From: Sedimentibacter sp.
GTDB lineage: Bacteria > Bacillota > Clostridia > Tissierellales > Sedimentibacteraceae
Assembly (NCBI GenBank): GCA_029256005.1
Contig: JAQSYS010000023.1
Coordinates: 1-12,483, forward strand
DNA length: 12,483 nucleotides
Direction of reading: 5' to 3'
Part shown: piece after piece, positions 1-7,781 of the stretch
Layout: each line of letters opens with the position of its first letter
Position numbering within the stretch: position 1 is the first letter of the stretch
Notes under the pieces: generated by a model
Seen by the model: the letters and a program-made list of their open reading frames with translations, nothing else
Told to the model about the DNA's origin: nothing
Databases searched by the model: none
Made by a program: the position numbers and the translations under genes

Positions 1-825
1 TTGTAAACATATGATATCAATTATATTAGACTCACTTAAATTAAAAGATTTATAAACAAAGAATGTAGTGCTGAAATAAACAGTAAGCTGTAAAAAAGAT
101 ACTGCATACATTTTTATTGTGAACCAGTAATCTTCCCTCAGTTTTCCAATGCTTTCTTTGTATTCTGAAATAAAGTTTTCTGTTTTGTCCATTAATTTTT
201 TTGTATCTTTAATGACGTGAATTTTAAATAGTAAATTATAAAATGCTTCGGATAATTTTACCAGAATCTGTTGATTAAATGCTATTAATAAGATTGTACT
301 GAGCATAATCGTATTTAATATTAACCCAGCAATCACAAAGGCAGAAGCACTGTTAGAATAGTTAAGCAATAGTTTTATTTTATATATAGCAAGAAAAACT
401 GAATAAATTGTGACACCAATCTGAAAAAGTAAAAACTTACTTATAAGTATTGCTGTTCCATTGCTTAAAGAGATATTATCATCCTTGAGAATGTATAGTT
501 GAACCGGTTGACCACCAGTCGCCATAGGTGTAATATTACTATAATATTGCCCTATCATCGTAACTTTCATTGCAAGCCAAAAGGTTTTAAAGGTTCTTTT
601 GCGATCAGTAAATTTTATTATTAAAGCGAAAATCAAGGCTGCTTCAATAAACCAAAATATAAAAATAAATAATAATGCTATTATAATGTAATTTATATTT
701 ATATCTTTAATGACTTTTAACAAATTTATTAAATCATCATTTTTAAACAATATAAATAGCATAATGATAGCTGATAAAACAATGAAAATAAAACTAAAGG
801 TTTTTTTGTATTTTTTTAATATCAT
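1..825 (-). CDS. Flippase-like LPG synthase TM domain (UPF0104) membrane protein, 3' end beyond window
   Basis: The reverse frame is open from an ATG at 825 to the window edge (275 codons, no stop), so the C-terminus is missing. The product is very hydrophobic, with membrane segments near residues 9-27, 47-72, 118-147 and 155-187. Residues 92-111 hold the family hallmark: GQYYSN followed by TPMATGGQPVQLY. This is typical of the lysylphosphatidylglycerol synthase TM / UPF0104 family, the integral membrane part of MprF-like flippases, also found as stand-alone proteins beside glycosyltransferases. A GAGG ribosome binding site (836-839) lies inside the end of the upstream glycosyltransferase gene, and the ATG follows its stop after 2 bases, so the two are probably translationally coupled. 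I infer a role in lipid or glycolipid movement at the cytoplasmic membrane; the substrate is unknown. No MprF-type aminoacyl transferase domain is seen in the visible part. Confidence 0.85.
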   Translation of the reverse strand, partial: MILKKYKKTFSFIFIVLSAIIMLFILFKNDDLINLLKVIKDININYIIIALLFIFIFWFIEAALIFALIIKFTDRKRTFKTFWLAMKVTMIGQYYSNITPMATGGQPVQLYILKDDNISLSNGTAILISKFLLFQIGVTIYSVFLAIYKIKLLLNYSNSASAFVIAGLILNTIMLSTILLIAFNQQILVKLSEAFYNLLFKIHVIKDTKKLMDKTENFISEYKESIGKLREDYWFTIKMYAVSFLQLTVYFSTTFFVYKSFNLSESNIIDIICLQ

Positions 826-827
826 AT

Positions 828-1904
828 TTATATTACCTCATTAATGACAGAGTTAATAAGCCTGTTATAATTTATAGTTGTTTTTACTCTTCTTATGTTT
901 TTACAATAATAATTGATCATACTTGGATTATTATAATAATAATCCAACACATATGGTAAATTGTTAAGGTCATCAAGAATAACACCTATTCTATTTTTTT
1001 TAACAAACTCAATATTCCCTTTTTCTTGGCCAATGTTTGAATTTAAAATTATTAATGGTAATTCTTTATTTATTGCTTCGAAAATTGTTACTCCACCCGG
1101 TTTTGTCACAATAAATACTGACTCATCCATAATTTGATTAAGGTTATTTACATATCCATAGATTTCTATATTAGTAAAGTTGTTGCCTGCAAGCTTTTTA
1201 AACAGTTTTTTGTTTCTGCCTGTTACTATTTTTATATTAAAGTTACTGTAATTATCAAGTTTATTAAGCAAATCTTCAGATATATTATCAATTCCGCTTA
1301 ATACAATCAAAATCGATTTTTTATCTTTGACTGAAAAATTTTCATCTTTATTTATGAATTCCTTTTTAACCGGAATGCCGGTTACAATAATACTGTTTAT
1401 ATCTATTCCCTTATTTTTTAGTCTGTTTTTTATCTCATTTGTAGGAACTAGGTATAGGTTTGTGTTTTTATAAATCCACTCCCAGCTGTCTACCACGTCA
1501 GTAATCACTGTAATTAATTTTAGGTTGCTATTATATTCTTCCTTTATTTTTGAAACAATACATGAACATAGAGGAAATGTACTTATTATAACCTTTGGTT
1601 GCTCAAATTCTATATATTCATAAATTTTTTTATAATACATGTTGCTAAAAATATTATCAATAATATTATTTTTACTTATTACTTTTAAATCGTACAATCT
1701 ATTGTATACATTAGGATAATTTTCAGTCAGTTCAGAGTACATTTTAGAGCTTAAATTTTTTACATTTGGATCTACAATCTCCAATATATCTGCAATAACA
1801 ACTTTTGTTTGTTTTTGTTCATTTTCGATTTGTTCTTTTAGTGCATTAGAAACACTATTGTGCCCATTTCCAAAGGATGCAGTCAATATCAAAATATCAG
1901 TCAT
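828..1904 (-). CDS. MGDG synthase/UgtP-like lipid glycosyltransferase (GT28-type)
   Basis: A 358-residue GT-B enzyme. The N-terminal lobe begins with ILILTASFGNGHNSVSNAL (GNGH at residues 12-15), the signature of the MGDG synthase / diacylglycerol glucosyltransferase family. The C-terminal lobe carries the nucleotide-sugar site: TKPGG at 267-271, followed by a glutamate-containing helix (EAINKELPLII) and GQEKGN at 292-297. GIPV at 176-179 marks the hinge region. Family knowledge suggests transfer of a hexose from UDP-sugar to diacylglycerol or a similar lipid at the inner face of the membrane; donor and acceptor cannot be read from sequence. No membrane segment is evident, so membrane association would be peripheral. 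The start is supported by AAGGAG about 7 bases upstream. It is the first gene of a minus-strand pair with the flippase-like gene. A MurG role is unlikely, because the N-terminal GNGH region and the context fit the lipid glycosyltransferase branch better. Confidence 0.85.
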   Translation of the reverse strand: MTDILILTASFGNGHNSVSNALKEQIENEQKQTKVVIADILEIVDPNVKNLSSKMYSELTENYPNVYNRLYDLKVISKNNIIDNIFSNMYYKKIYEYIEFEQPKVIISTFPLCSCIVSKIKEEYNSNLKLITVITDVVDSWEWIYKNTNLYLVPTNEIKNRLKNKGIDINSIIVTGIPVKKEFINKDENFSVKDKKSILIVLSGIDNISEDLLNKLDNYSNFNIKIVTGRNKKLFKKLAGNNFTNIEIYGYVNNLNQIMDESVFIVTKPGGVTIFEAINKELPLIILNSNIGQEKGNIEFVKKNRIGVILDDLNNLPYVLDYYYNNPSMINYYCKNIRRVKTTINYNRLINSVINEVI

Positions 1905-1954
1905 TTTAAACTCCTTAATCTTTTGAAAAAATATTAATAATCTAAACTTAAGTT

Positions 1955-1963
1955 ATTCTAACA
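1955..1963 (-). promoter_or_regulatory. Candidate extended -10 promoter for the glycosyltransferase-flippase operon
   Basis: On the minus strand this reads TGTTAGAAT, an extended -10 (TGn plus TAGAAT, 5 of 6 to consensus). It would give a leader of about 40 bases before the AAGGAG ribosome binding site. No good -35 lies 16-18 bases upstream, so the call rests on the extended -10 and its placement. Confidence 0.35.
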
Positions 1964-1969
1964 GTTAAA

Positions 1970-2154
1970 TTTTTACATTAACATAGTAAATATACTATAG
2001 TTTTATTAAAAAGAAAACTGTGTTTTATTAATTTTTGATTAAAAAATCATGCAATTTGCAAATTTATATTAGTTTTTACATTAAAGCAATTACTTTTTAC
2101 ATTTAGTCAAAAATTATTACTTTTATGTTATAATAAAAAATAAACAATGTAAAA
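1970..2154. repeat. TTTTTACATT repeat cluster, possible operator
   Basis: TTTTTACATTA occurs at 1970-1980 and 2073-2083, TTTTTACATTT at 2094-2104, and the inverted form AATGTAAAA at 2146-2154. The two middle copies are 21 bases apart, two helical turns. One copy lies just upstream of the minus-strand -10; another lies around -37 to -47 of the plus-strand promoter, and the inverted copy just after its predicted start. This would fit a shared regulator of both units, but the DNA is so AT-rich that chance repeats must be excluded. Confidence 0.35.
2126..2134 (+). promoter_or_regulatory. Extended -10 promoter for the ABC-GNAT operon
   Basis: TGTTATAAT is a perfect extended -10 (TG, one base, TATAAT). 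The -35 region is weak: TAGTCA at 2104-2109 with a 19-base spacer is the best seen. Transcription would start near 2141, leaving a leader of about 90 bases. A second TATAAT at 2200-2205 is closer to the gene but also lacks a -35. Confidence 0.5.
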
Positions 2155-2231
2155 TTTATGACGGAGAAATTACTCAATATTGTTTTTATTGGTTTTAAGT
2201 ATAATAAAAAATATTTTATCATGGGGGTAAT

Positions 2232-3002
2232 ATGGCAGAGGTATTAAGATTAGAGCATCTAAGTAAAAAATTTGGGAACAAAGAAGTGCTAAAGGATATA
2301 AACTTTAGCGTTAATAGCGGTGAAATTATAGGATACATAGGTTCTAATGGTGCAGGAAAAAGCACTACCATAAAAATAATTCTTGGGCTCATTGATGATT
2401 ATGATGGAGATGTTTATGTATTTGGAGAAAAAGTTAAGGGGAAACATGAATATAAAAGAAAAATCGGATATGTTCCTGAAATATCTGATATGTATGATAA
2501 TTTGACAGCTTATGAATACATAGGTTTTATAGGAAATTTATATGGATTAGGCTCGCTTAATGCAGTTGCAAAAGCAAAGGAAATGATGAGCGTATTTGGA
2601 ATAGAGGATGCAATTGATGGCAGAATACATACTTTCTCTAAGGGCATGAGGCAGAAACTGTCTATAATAACAGGTATGCTTCATAATCCTGATATATTGT
2701 TCTTGGATGAACCTTTGGGTGGGATAGATGCAAATAGTGTTATGGTTTTTAAAGAAATAATTCAGGGCTTAAAAAATCAAGGCAAGACAATATTTTATTC
2801 ATCACATATTTTGGAAGTGGTTGAAAAACTAAGTGATAGGATACTTTTACTTAATGAAGGAAACATTGTTTTGGATGGTACAATGGACGAAGTTAGAGAA
2901 AAACAATCTGATTCAACTCTTGAATCTATTTTTAATGATGTAACTGGTTTTCATGATCATGAGATGCTTGCAAATAAATTTATATCTGCGTTTATGAGTT
3001 AG
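2232..3002 (+). CDS. ABC transporter ATP-binding protein
   Basis: A 256-residue nucleotide-binding subunit that hydrolyses ATP at the inner membrane face. Motifs are complete: Walker A GSNGAGKST at 37-45, signature FSKGM at 135-139, Walker B ILFLDE at 155-160, D-loop GGID at 163-166, and switch histidine H192 in SSHILE. The usual Q-loop glutamine appears replaced by E83 in GYVPE, which is common in ABC-2 exporter ATPases. The ATG is preceded by a G-rich site (GGGGGT, 2223-2228) only about 4 bases away. An ATG at 2221 is out of frame. The permease gene follows after 8 bases, so the two probably form one exporter. Substrate specificity cannot be deduced. Resistance or bacteriocin immunity roles exist in this broad class, but nothing here points to them specifically. 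Confidence 0.93.
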   Translation: MAEVLRLEHLSKKFGNKEVLKDINFSVNSGEIIGYIGSNGAGKSTTIKIILGLIDDYDGDVYVFGEKVKGKHEYKRKIGYVPEISDMYDNLTAYEYIGFIGNLYGLGSLNAVAKAKEMMSVFGIEDAIDGRIHTFSKGMRQKLSIITGMLHNPDILFLDEPLGGIDANSVMVFKEIIQGLKNQGKTIFYSSHILEVVEKLSDRILLLNEGNIVLDGTMDEVREKQSDSTLESIFNDVTGFHDHEMLANKFISAFMS

Positions 3003-3010
3003 GGGGAACT

Positions 3011-4648
3011 ATGGAATTCATATCGTTAAAAATACTTGATAAATTTCAAATATTATTCAATAAATTTGGCATTGACTATGACATAATGAGGACTATATTA
3101 AAAACAAAGCTTATATTAGATACAAGAAGAACACCTGTAATTGCAGAGCAAAGTAAGAAAAAAAGTTCAGAGAAAACATCACTGATGCAGGGATACTTTT
3201 TTCACTTTATATTTGGTGTGTTTTTAGCTTTTTTTATATATTTTATTAAAGATGAAATGATCAGAATGATTTATTTTGCAGGAGCATTTTTCTTTATGAC
3301 TACCTTGTATTTAATTTCTGATTTTTCCTTTGTTTTGTTAGATACAAAAGATAAAAATATTCTGCTTACTAAGCCATTAGATAGCAAGGTTGTATCTATG
3401 GCAAAAGTGCTGCATATTTTAGTTTACATGTTCCGTCTCAATTCATTTATTGCTGGGCCGTCTTTTATTTCAATTGTTATGTTAAATGGAGCTGGGGCTA
3501 TTCCTCTATTGTTATTGGAAATTCTTTTAATGGATTTGCTTATATTTTTAATCACTGCTTTTATTTATTTATTGATACTTAGATTCTTTGATGGAGAATT
3601 GTTAAGAAATATAATAAATTTCATACAGATTTTGTTGACAATTTTAGTTACTGTGGGTTATCAAATAGCAGTAAGAATGATAGATTTTACTGACCTACAA
3701 AACTTACACTACAGTTTTGAGTTCGCGAACTTCTTTAATCCAATACTTTGGTTTGGCGCACCTTTTGAAATTATATTTAACGGAGGAACAGACATATACT
3801 TATATGTGTTTACTGTTTTATTAATTATTGTTCCATTAATAAGTTTTGCAATTTATTTAAAACTAAGCAAGAAAATGGAGTCGCTCCTATTAAAGCTAGA
3901 TGGACAAGGAAATGAAAAGCCTTACAAACACAAATTTGAATTAATACTAGGGAAATTATTGACGAGAAATGAAACAGTTAAGCAATCATATCATTTTACT
4001 AATGCAGTGCTTCGAAGTGACAGAAGCTTAAAATTAAAAATATATCCTGCATTGTCAACAGGAATTTTGCTTCCTATTTTAATGATTTTCAATATGGGAA
4101 TGAGAGGACAAATTATTGAACCAACAGGTTATGAATATCTATATCTATACTTTAATCTGTTAATTTTACCTAGTGTTTTAGAGCTTACATTGTATTCATC
4201 TGCCTCGAAGGGAGCATATGTATATGTGTCTTCAGGATTTGCTAACCTAAAAGAATTATACAGAGGAATTTTATTGACTGTAGCAGTGAGACTTTTCGTA
4301 CCATTATTAATTTTAAACAGCATTATTTATATATTACTTTTCAAGGAAAGTTTTATTTTTGACATACTTACTTTCATGTTAGCAAGTATGGTAGTCCTAC
4401 CTTTACTTGGGAAAATATATTTTACTGAGCTTCCGTTTTCTATGCCAATTGATGAATCAAATCAGAATAAAAGCATGGATAAATTTTTTGTTTCACTTGG
4501 AGTTGTAGCATGTACTGTGATTTTGCATTTGGTTTTCAGAAAAATTCCTATGGGTACATGGATTTACACAGGATTGCTAATAATCTTAATACCTATAAGC
4601 TGGAATTTTATCACTCCTAAAATAGCAAAGAAAATGAATAAGGCTTGA
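3011..4648 (+). CDS. ABC-2-like exporter permease subunit
   Basis: A 545-residue polytopic protein with roughly a dozen hydrophobic segments, for example near residues 61-79, 86-110, 147-190, 198-222, 265-285, 345-362, 375-395 and 415-465, and two more near the C-terminus. The N-terminal 60 residues are cytoplasmic and charged. The stretch around residues 111-133 (DTKDKNILLTKPLDSKVVSMAK, read in part) resembles the loop of large putative ABC exporter permeases (ABC_tran_2-like), where an acidic/basic loop followed by a leucine-lysine-proline segment is conserved; this family assignment is from memory. The start is supported by GGGGGA directly before it. It sits 8 bases after the ATPase gene and is presumably its membrane partner. 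The length suggests one large subunit working with an ATPase dimer, perhaps as a homodimer. Substrate unknown. Confidence 0.85.
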   Translation: MEFISLKILDKFQILFNKFGIDYDIMRTILKTKLILDTRRTPVIAEQSKKKSSEKTSLMQGYFFHFIFGVFLAFFIYFIKDEMIRMIYFAGAFFFMTTLYLISDFSFVLLDTKDKNILLTKPLDSKVVSMAKVLHILVYMFRLNSFIAGPSFISIVMLNGAGAIPLLLLEILLMDLLIFLITAFIYLLILRFFDGELLRNIINFIQILLTILVTVGYQIAVRMIDFTDLQNLHYSFEFANFFNPILWFGAPFEIIFNGGTDIYLYVFTVLLIIVPLISFAIYLKLSKKMESLLLKLDGQGNEKPYKHKFELILGKLLTRNETVKQSYHFTNAVLRSDRSLKLKIYPALSTGILLPILMIFNMGMRGQIIEPTGYEYLYLYFNLLILPSVLELTLYSSASKGAYVYVSSGFANLKELYRGILLTVAVRLFVPLLILNSIIYILLFKESFIFDILTFMLASMVVLPLLGKIYFTELPFSMPIDESNQNKSMDKFFVSLGVVACTVILHLVFRKIPMGTWIYTGLLIILIPISWNFITPKIAKKMNKA

Positions 4649-4662
4649 GAGGTAAGAATGCA

Positions 4663-5877
4663 ATGGATAATTTTTCGTTTCAAATTTTCTGGTATATAAT
4701 ACTTATAGAGATCATAGTTACGCTTTATAAAATTTATAAATTTAAAAAAAATGAAAAAAAGAGAAACTATACTGAAATTATTATAATAGGTAAAGATTAT
4801 TCTAGGATTTTCTTTGCTTGTTTTCATTTTGCTTTATTTTTACTATTATTAGTGTTTTTACTTGTAACATTAATACCAACATATAATAAATTTAATTATT
4901 TAGATGAAGGATATTTCAGCAATGTATTACAAATGTTTGACTTAGCCCATATTGATTATCTCATGGACTATTTTGCTGAAAATGCAATGGCTCTGGAACT
5001 TCTTGAACTAAATAAATATTTAAGGGTTTTATTTGGAACTTCGTTTATGATAATTTATTCGTTATGTAATGCATTTATATCTTTTTATGTTGGTACAAAG
5101 TATATTACAATTTTTAAAGAAGGGATACTTTTAAGTGAAAATTTAATTGAATGGAAAGAATTCATTGATTATAAATGGAGTGAACCATTAGAATATAGGT
5201 TTTATCATAAGGGTGAATTCTATAATTTAACGCTTAAAGCTAAATTTAATTGCGATATAGAAAATAACATTAAGTTAAAAGTAAAATATGAGGATAAGAA
5301 TTTTGTTCAAGATATTCTGTCAAGTTATATTGAAATAAAAGAAGAGAAACTGATGCTAAGTTTTAGCCCTTTTCCTATTATACCAACAAAAAGGCTACAT
5401 TTAAGAAAAATAAGAAGTGAAGACAAGAATGAAATATTTTATTTGAAATCCAATGAAGAAGTATTGTATTACTTGGATAACCCCAAACATGATACCATTG
5501 AAGAAACCGAGAAATATATAGATAAAATAAATAATGGAATTATTCAAAATGATTGGATTCAATGGGGAATAACATTAAGCGGAAGCGAAAAGATTATCGG
5601 TACAATTTGTTTGTGGAACATATCCAAAGAAAACAAAACTGCTGAGGTAGGCTATGACTTGATGACAGAATACCAAGGTAAGGGTATAATGCAGGAAGCC
5701 ATATCATCCGTTGTAAAGTATGGATTTAAGATTATAAAATTTAATTCCTTAACTGCATTTACACACAAAAATAATGAAAAATCTATAAATTTGCTGGAAA
5801 GAAACAAATTTGTTTTTGAAAGAGAAGAAGGCAAAAATAAAATGTTTAGATTAAATAAAGAGGATGCACTATTATAA
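4663..5877 (+). CDS. Membrane-anchored PH-like region fused to RimJ/RimL-type GNAT acetyltransferase
   Basis: 404 residues from the ATG at 4663, chosen because GAGAGG lies about 10 bases upstream. The frame opens earlier at a TTG (4645) that overlaps the permease stop and has no spaced ribosome binding site. Hydrophobic segments lie near residues 6-24, 47-71 and 121-143. They are followed by a beta-rich stretch (about 145-225) with GILLSENLIEWKEFIDYKW, which resembles the PH-like region of small Gram-positive membrane proteins (DUF5673-type; recalled, not searched). From residue 241 a complete GNAT fold begins: PTKRLHLRKI, then EVGYDLMTEYQGKGIMQEAI at 328-347 with the acetyl-CoA loop QGKGIM, then NEKSINLLERNKF at 371-383. 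The enzyme would acetylate an amine, with the active domain held at the cytoplasmic membrane face. The acceptor is unknown. It is the last gene of the ABC unit, 14 bases after the permease. Both halves are in one uninterrupted frame. Confidence 0.75.
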   Translation: MDNFSFQIFWYIILIEIIVTLYKIYKFKKNEKKRNYTEIIIIGKDYSRIFFACFHFALFLLLLVFLLVTLIPTYNKFNYLDEGYFSNVLQMFDLAHIDYLMDYFAENAMALELLELNKYLRVLFGTSFMIIYSLCNAFISFYVGTKYITIFKEGILLSENLIEWKEFIDYKWSEPLEYRFYHKGEFYNLTLKAKFNCDIENNIKLKVKYEDKNFVQDILSSYIEIKEEKLMLSFSPFPIIPTKRLHLRKIRSEDKNEIFYLKSNEEVLYYLDNPKHDTIEETEKYIDKINNGIIQNDWIQWGITLSGSEKIIGTICLWNISKENKTAEVGYDLMTEYQGKGIMQEAISSVVKYGFKIIKFNSLTAFTHKNNEKSINLLERNKFVFEREEGKNKMFRLNKEDALL

Positions 5878-5889
5878 GCGCTTCCTCTT
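5858..5889. terminator. Hairpin at the convergent junction, possible bidirectional terminator
   Basis: AAGAGGATGC (5858-5867) pairs with GCTTCCTCTT (5880-5889), giving a 10-pair stem with one U-U mismatch and a 12-base loop. It spans the last codons and the stop of the GNAT gene. The plus side is followed by only a delayed T run (TTTTT about 12 bases later); the minus side, downstream of rqcH, is followed by TTATTTAATC. Neither has a strong U tract, so confidence is modest. A perfect AAGCGCTT palindrome overlaps it at 5876-5883. Confidence 0.4.
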
Positions 5890-5952
5890 CTTAATGTTCA
5901 ATTTTTGATATATAAATTTTTAATTGCGCGGGATTATTATAAAGACATTTAG

Positions 5953-7707
5953 CTACTGTTTTATTTTAATTCCTGCAATGCTTGGTGCGACCATCATTGA
6001 ATAATTTGTGTCATAAATTACAAAACCAGGCTTTGCATTTGGTAGCTTTTTTAGGTTTGATTTTTTTGTGTAATCAATTTCAACAGAACTTGAGTTTTTT
6101 CCTTTGCTGTAGTAGGCTGCGATTCTGGCTGCTTCTACATATTCATCATCTGTTAGCTCATCTCCGTTTGTTCTAATGATAACGTGGGAGCCGGGTATGC
6201 TTTTGGCATGGAACCAGTAATCTTCTTTTTTTCCAACTTTAAATGTCAGCATGTCATTTTGTAGATTGTTTTTACCTACCAAAATCTCATGGTTACCGGA
6301 AGAAATGAATGTCATGAATTCTGGTTTGAATTCTTTTTCTTTTTTTACCTTGGATTTTTTCTTCATGATTCCTTCGGAAATAAGCTCGTTGTATATTTCA
6401 TCTAAATCATCAGTAGTTTCGCATGCTTCTATGGAATACAATATATTTTCTAGATACTGAATTTCATTTAATGATACTTCAATTAATTTTTGCAGTTCTT
6501 CCACAGCTTTTTTAAGTTTATTATACTTTTTAAAAAATTTCTGGCTGTTTTGTGAAAGATTCATTCTTGGGTCTAATGGTATTGTAATTTCTCTTTGCTC
6601 TGGATCATAATAATTTATTACTGTAAGCTTATGGTTTTCTGGTACTTTGTAGAGATTAGCAAGAATCAAATCTCCGTATATTTTGTATTTGTCTCTATCT
6701 TCAGCATTTAATAGTTCATTTCTTTGTTTTTCAACCTTTTTTCTGTCACGTTCTATTTTTGTGTTCATACTTTTTATGAGACTTGCAACTCTTTGATTTA
6801 TCTTATTTTTATTGTCTTGTTCGTAATAGTACTCATCAAGCAGGTTTCCGGGATTATCATATTGAGTTTTGATGCTTGTTTTTAAATATTGCACATCAAG
6901 ACAATAAAAGCCAGTTTGCTCTGAATTTTCATCTAAATAAATATTAAAGCAAAAATCATTTGCTTTTATTTTTTCCATAATATGATTAAAAGCAGTCCAC
7001 AATTTTATTTTACATTCATCATCGAGTTCGCCTATGTAGGTGCTTTCATTTAAACTAGCCAGAAAACATATTTCCTTGCTTATGAAGGGGCTTAAGCCCA
7101 TGAAACTCTTATAGAAAAAATTATATATCACTAAACCATCATTGGACTTTTCAATCGTATGGAGAAAAACTTCCTCTGTAATTTCCAAAGGATTTAATTT
7201 ATCTTGCTCAGGAGGTATAACATATTTTATTCCTGGGTATATTTGTCTTACTGAGCTCATATTTTCAGCAACCCTTTTTATTGAATCTATAACAACCTTT
7301 GTGTCGGTATTCATAAAAATAATGTTGCTATGCTTTCCCATTATTTCAATTATTAATGACTTATTTACTGTAGTGTCAAGTTCATCCTTGCATTCAAATG
7401 TAATTTCAAGTATGCGGTCAAAATTAATTTGCTTCACATCAAGAACATGAGCACTGGTTAGATGCTTTCTCAATAGCATACAAAACATTGGAGGCTCCTG
7501 AGGATTTTTTCTTGATAATCCTGTTATGTGAAGTCTGGGACTGCTGCTTGTTGCAGTCATTAAAAGCTTGTAATTTACTCCGTTATTTCTTATAGAAATA
7601 ATTATTTCATTTTTGTCAGGCTGATAAATTTTATCTACACGTCCGCCTGTTAATTTCTTATATAAATCATTTTTTATACTGTTTAAGAAAATACCGTCAA
7701 ATGACAT
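5953..7707 (-). CDS. rqcH: Rqc2 homolog RqcH (NFACT family, FbpA-like)
   Basis: A 584-residue protein of full family length. RqcH binds 50S subunits that carry stalled nascent chains, recruits tRNA-Ala and adds C-terminal alanine tails that mark the chain for degradation. The N-terminal NFACT-N domain starts with MSFDGIFLNSI. The two motifs needed for activity in Bacillus subtilis are present at the same numbers: D97-R98 (in INFDRIL) and E121-I122-M123 (in EIMGKHSN). A helical, charged region at about 300-430 forms the coiled-coil arm, interrupted by the LDPRMNLSQNSQKFFKKY segment near 378-395. The C-terminal NFACT-R domain carries WFHAKSIPGSHVIIR at 498-512. The start is set by GGAGGT about 6 bases upstream. 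Older annotations call this family fibronectin-binding protein A; the cytosolic quality-control role is better supported. It diverges from yicC and converges with the GNAT gene. Confidence 0.95.
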   Translation of the reverse strand: MSFDGIFLNSIKNDLYKKLTGGRVDKIYQPDKNEIIISIRNNGVNYKLLMTATSSSPRLHITGLSRKNPQEPPMFCMLLRKHLTSAHVLDVKQINFDRILEITFECKDELDTTVNKSLIIEIMGKHSNIIFMNTDTKVVIDSIKRVAENMSSVRQIYPGIKYVIPPEQDKLNPLEITEEVFLHTIEKSNDGLVIYNFFYKSFMGLSPFISKEICFLASLNESTYIGELDDECKIKLWTAFNHIMEKIKANDFCFNIYLDENSEQTGFYCLDVQYLKTSIKTQYDNPGNLLDEYYYEQDNKNKINQRVASLIKSMNTKIERDRKKVEKQRNELLNAEDRDKYKIYGDLILANLYKVPENHKLTVINYYDPEQREITIPLDPRMNLSQNSQKFFKKYNKLKKAVEELQKLIEVSLNEIQYLENILYSIEACETTDDLDEIYNELISEGIMKKKSKVKKEKEFKPEFMTFISSGNHEILVGKNNLQNDMLTFKVGKKEDYWFHAKSIPGSHVIIRTNGDELTDDEYVEAARIAAYYSKGKNSSSVEIDYTKKSNLKKLPNAKPGFVIYDTNYSMMVAPSIAGIKIKQ

Positions 7708-7732
7708 TGTAAAACCTCCGTTCTATCTTAGT

Positions 7733-7761
7733 ATTCTACCCTAAAAATCCTCATATGTCAT
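7733..7761 (-). promoter_or_regulatory. rqcH promoter
   Basis: On the minus strand, ATGACA (7761-7756, 5 of 6 to TTGACA) is separated by exactly 17 bases from TAGAAT (7738-7733, 5 of 6 to TATAAT). The start would be near 7726, leaving a leader of under 20 bases that just contains the GGAGGT ribosome binding site. This is the best sigma-A-type match in the window. Confidence 0.6.
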
Positions 7762-7781
7762 GGAAAATATTTTAATTTTTG

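Larger units (their letters stand above)
1905..2231. promoter_or_regulatory. Divergent intergenic region between glycosyltransferase and ABC genes
   Basis: These 327 bases contain no convincing gene. The DNA is extremely AT-rich and must hold promoters for the two diverging units. Seen here are an extended -10 on each strand, three direct copies and one inverted copy of TTTTTACATT, and a perfect 12-bp palindrome AATTTGCAAATT at 2053-2064. The palindrome is AT-dominated, so chance is possible. The leader of the ABC unit (about 2141-2231) has weak AT-only complementarity between ATAAACAAT and ATTGTTTTTAT and no recognisable riboswitch. Confidence 0.6.

Noticed and set aside
1905..2231. Riboswitch or small RNA in the long intergenic region.
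   Set aside because: No conserved aptamer sequence or stable GC-containing hairpin was seen; complementarity is AT-only.
2158..2247. A 29-codon frame in the ABC leader, overlapping the ATPase start.
   Set aside because: No ribosome binding site precedes the ATG, composition is that of AT-rich leader DNA, and it overlaps the real start in another frame.
4645..4662. TTG start for the GNAT fusion protein, overlapping the permease stop.
   Set aside because: The GAGAGG ribosome binding site overlaps this stretch and is well placed for the ATG at 4663 instead.
7142..7450. Plus-strand open frame of about 100 codons inside rqcH.
   Set aside because: It is antisense to a clear, conserved gene and has no family features; the same applies to other antisense frames within remA/yicC, gmk, the permease and priA.
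5953..7707. Fibronectin-binding adhesin or virulence factor reading of the NFACT protein.
   Set aside because: There is no signal peptide or wall anchor, and the DR and EIM motifs of the ribosome quality control factor are intact.
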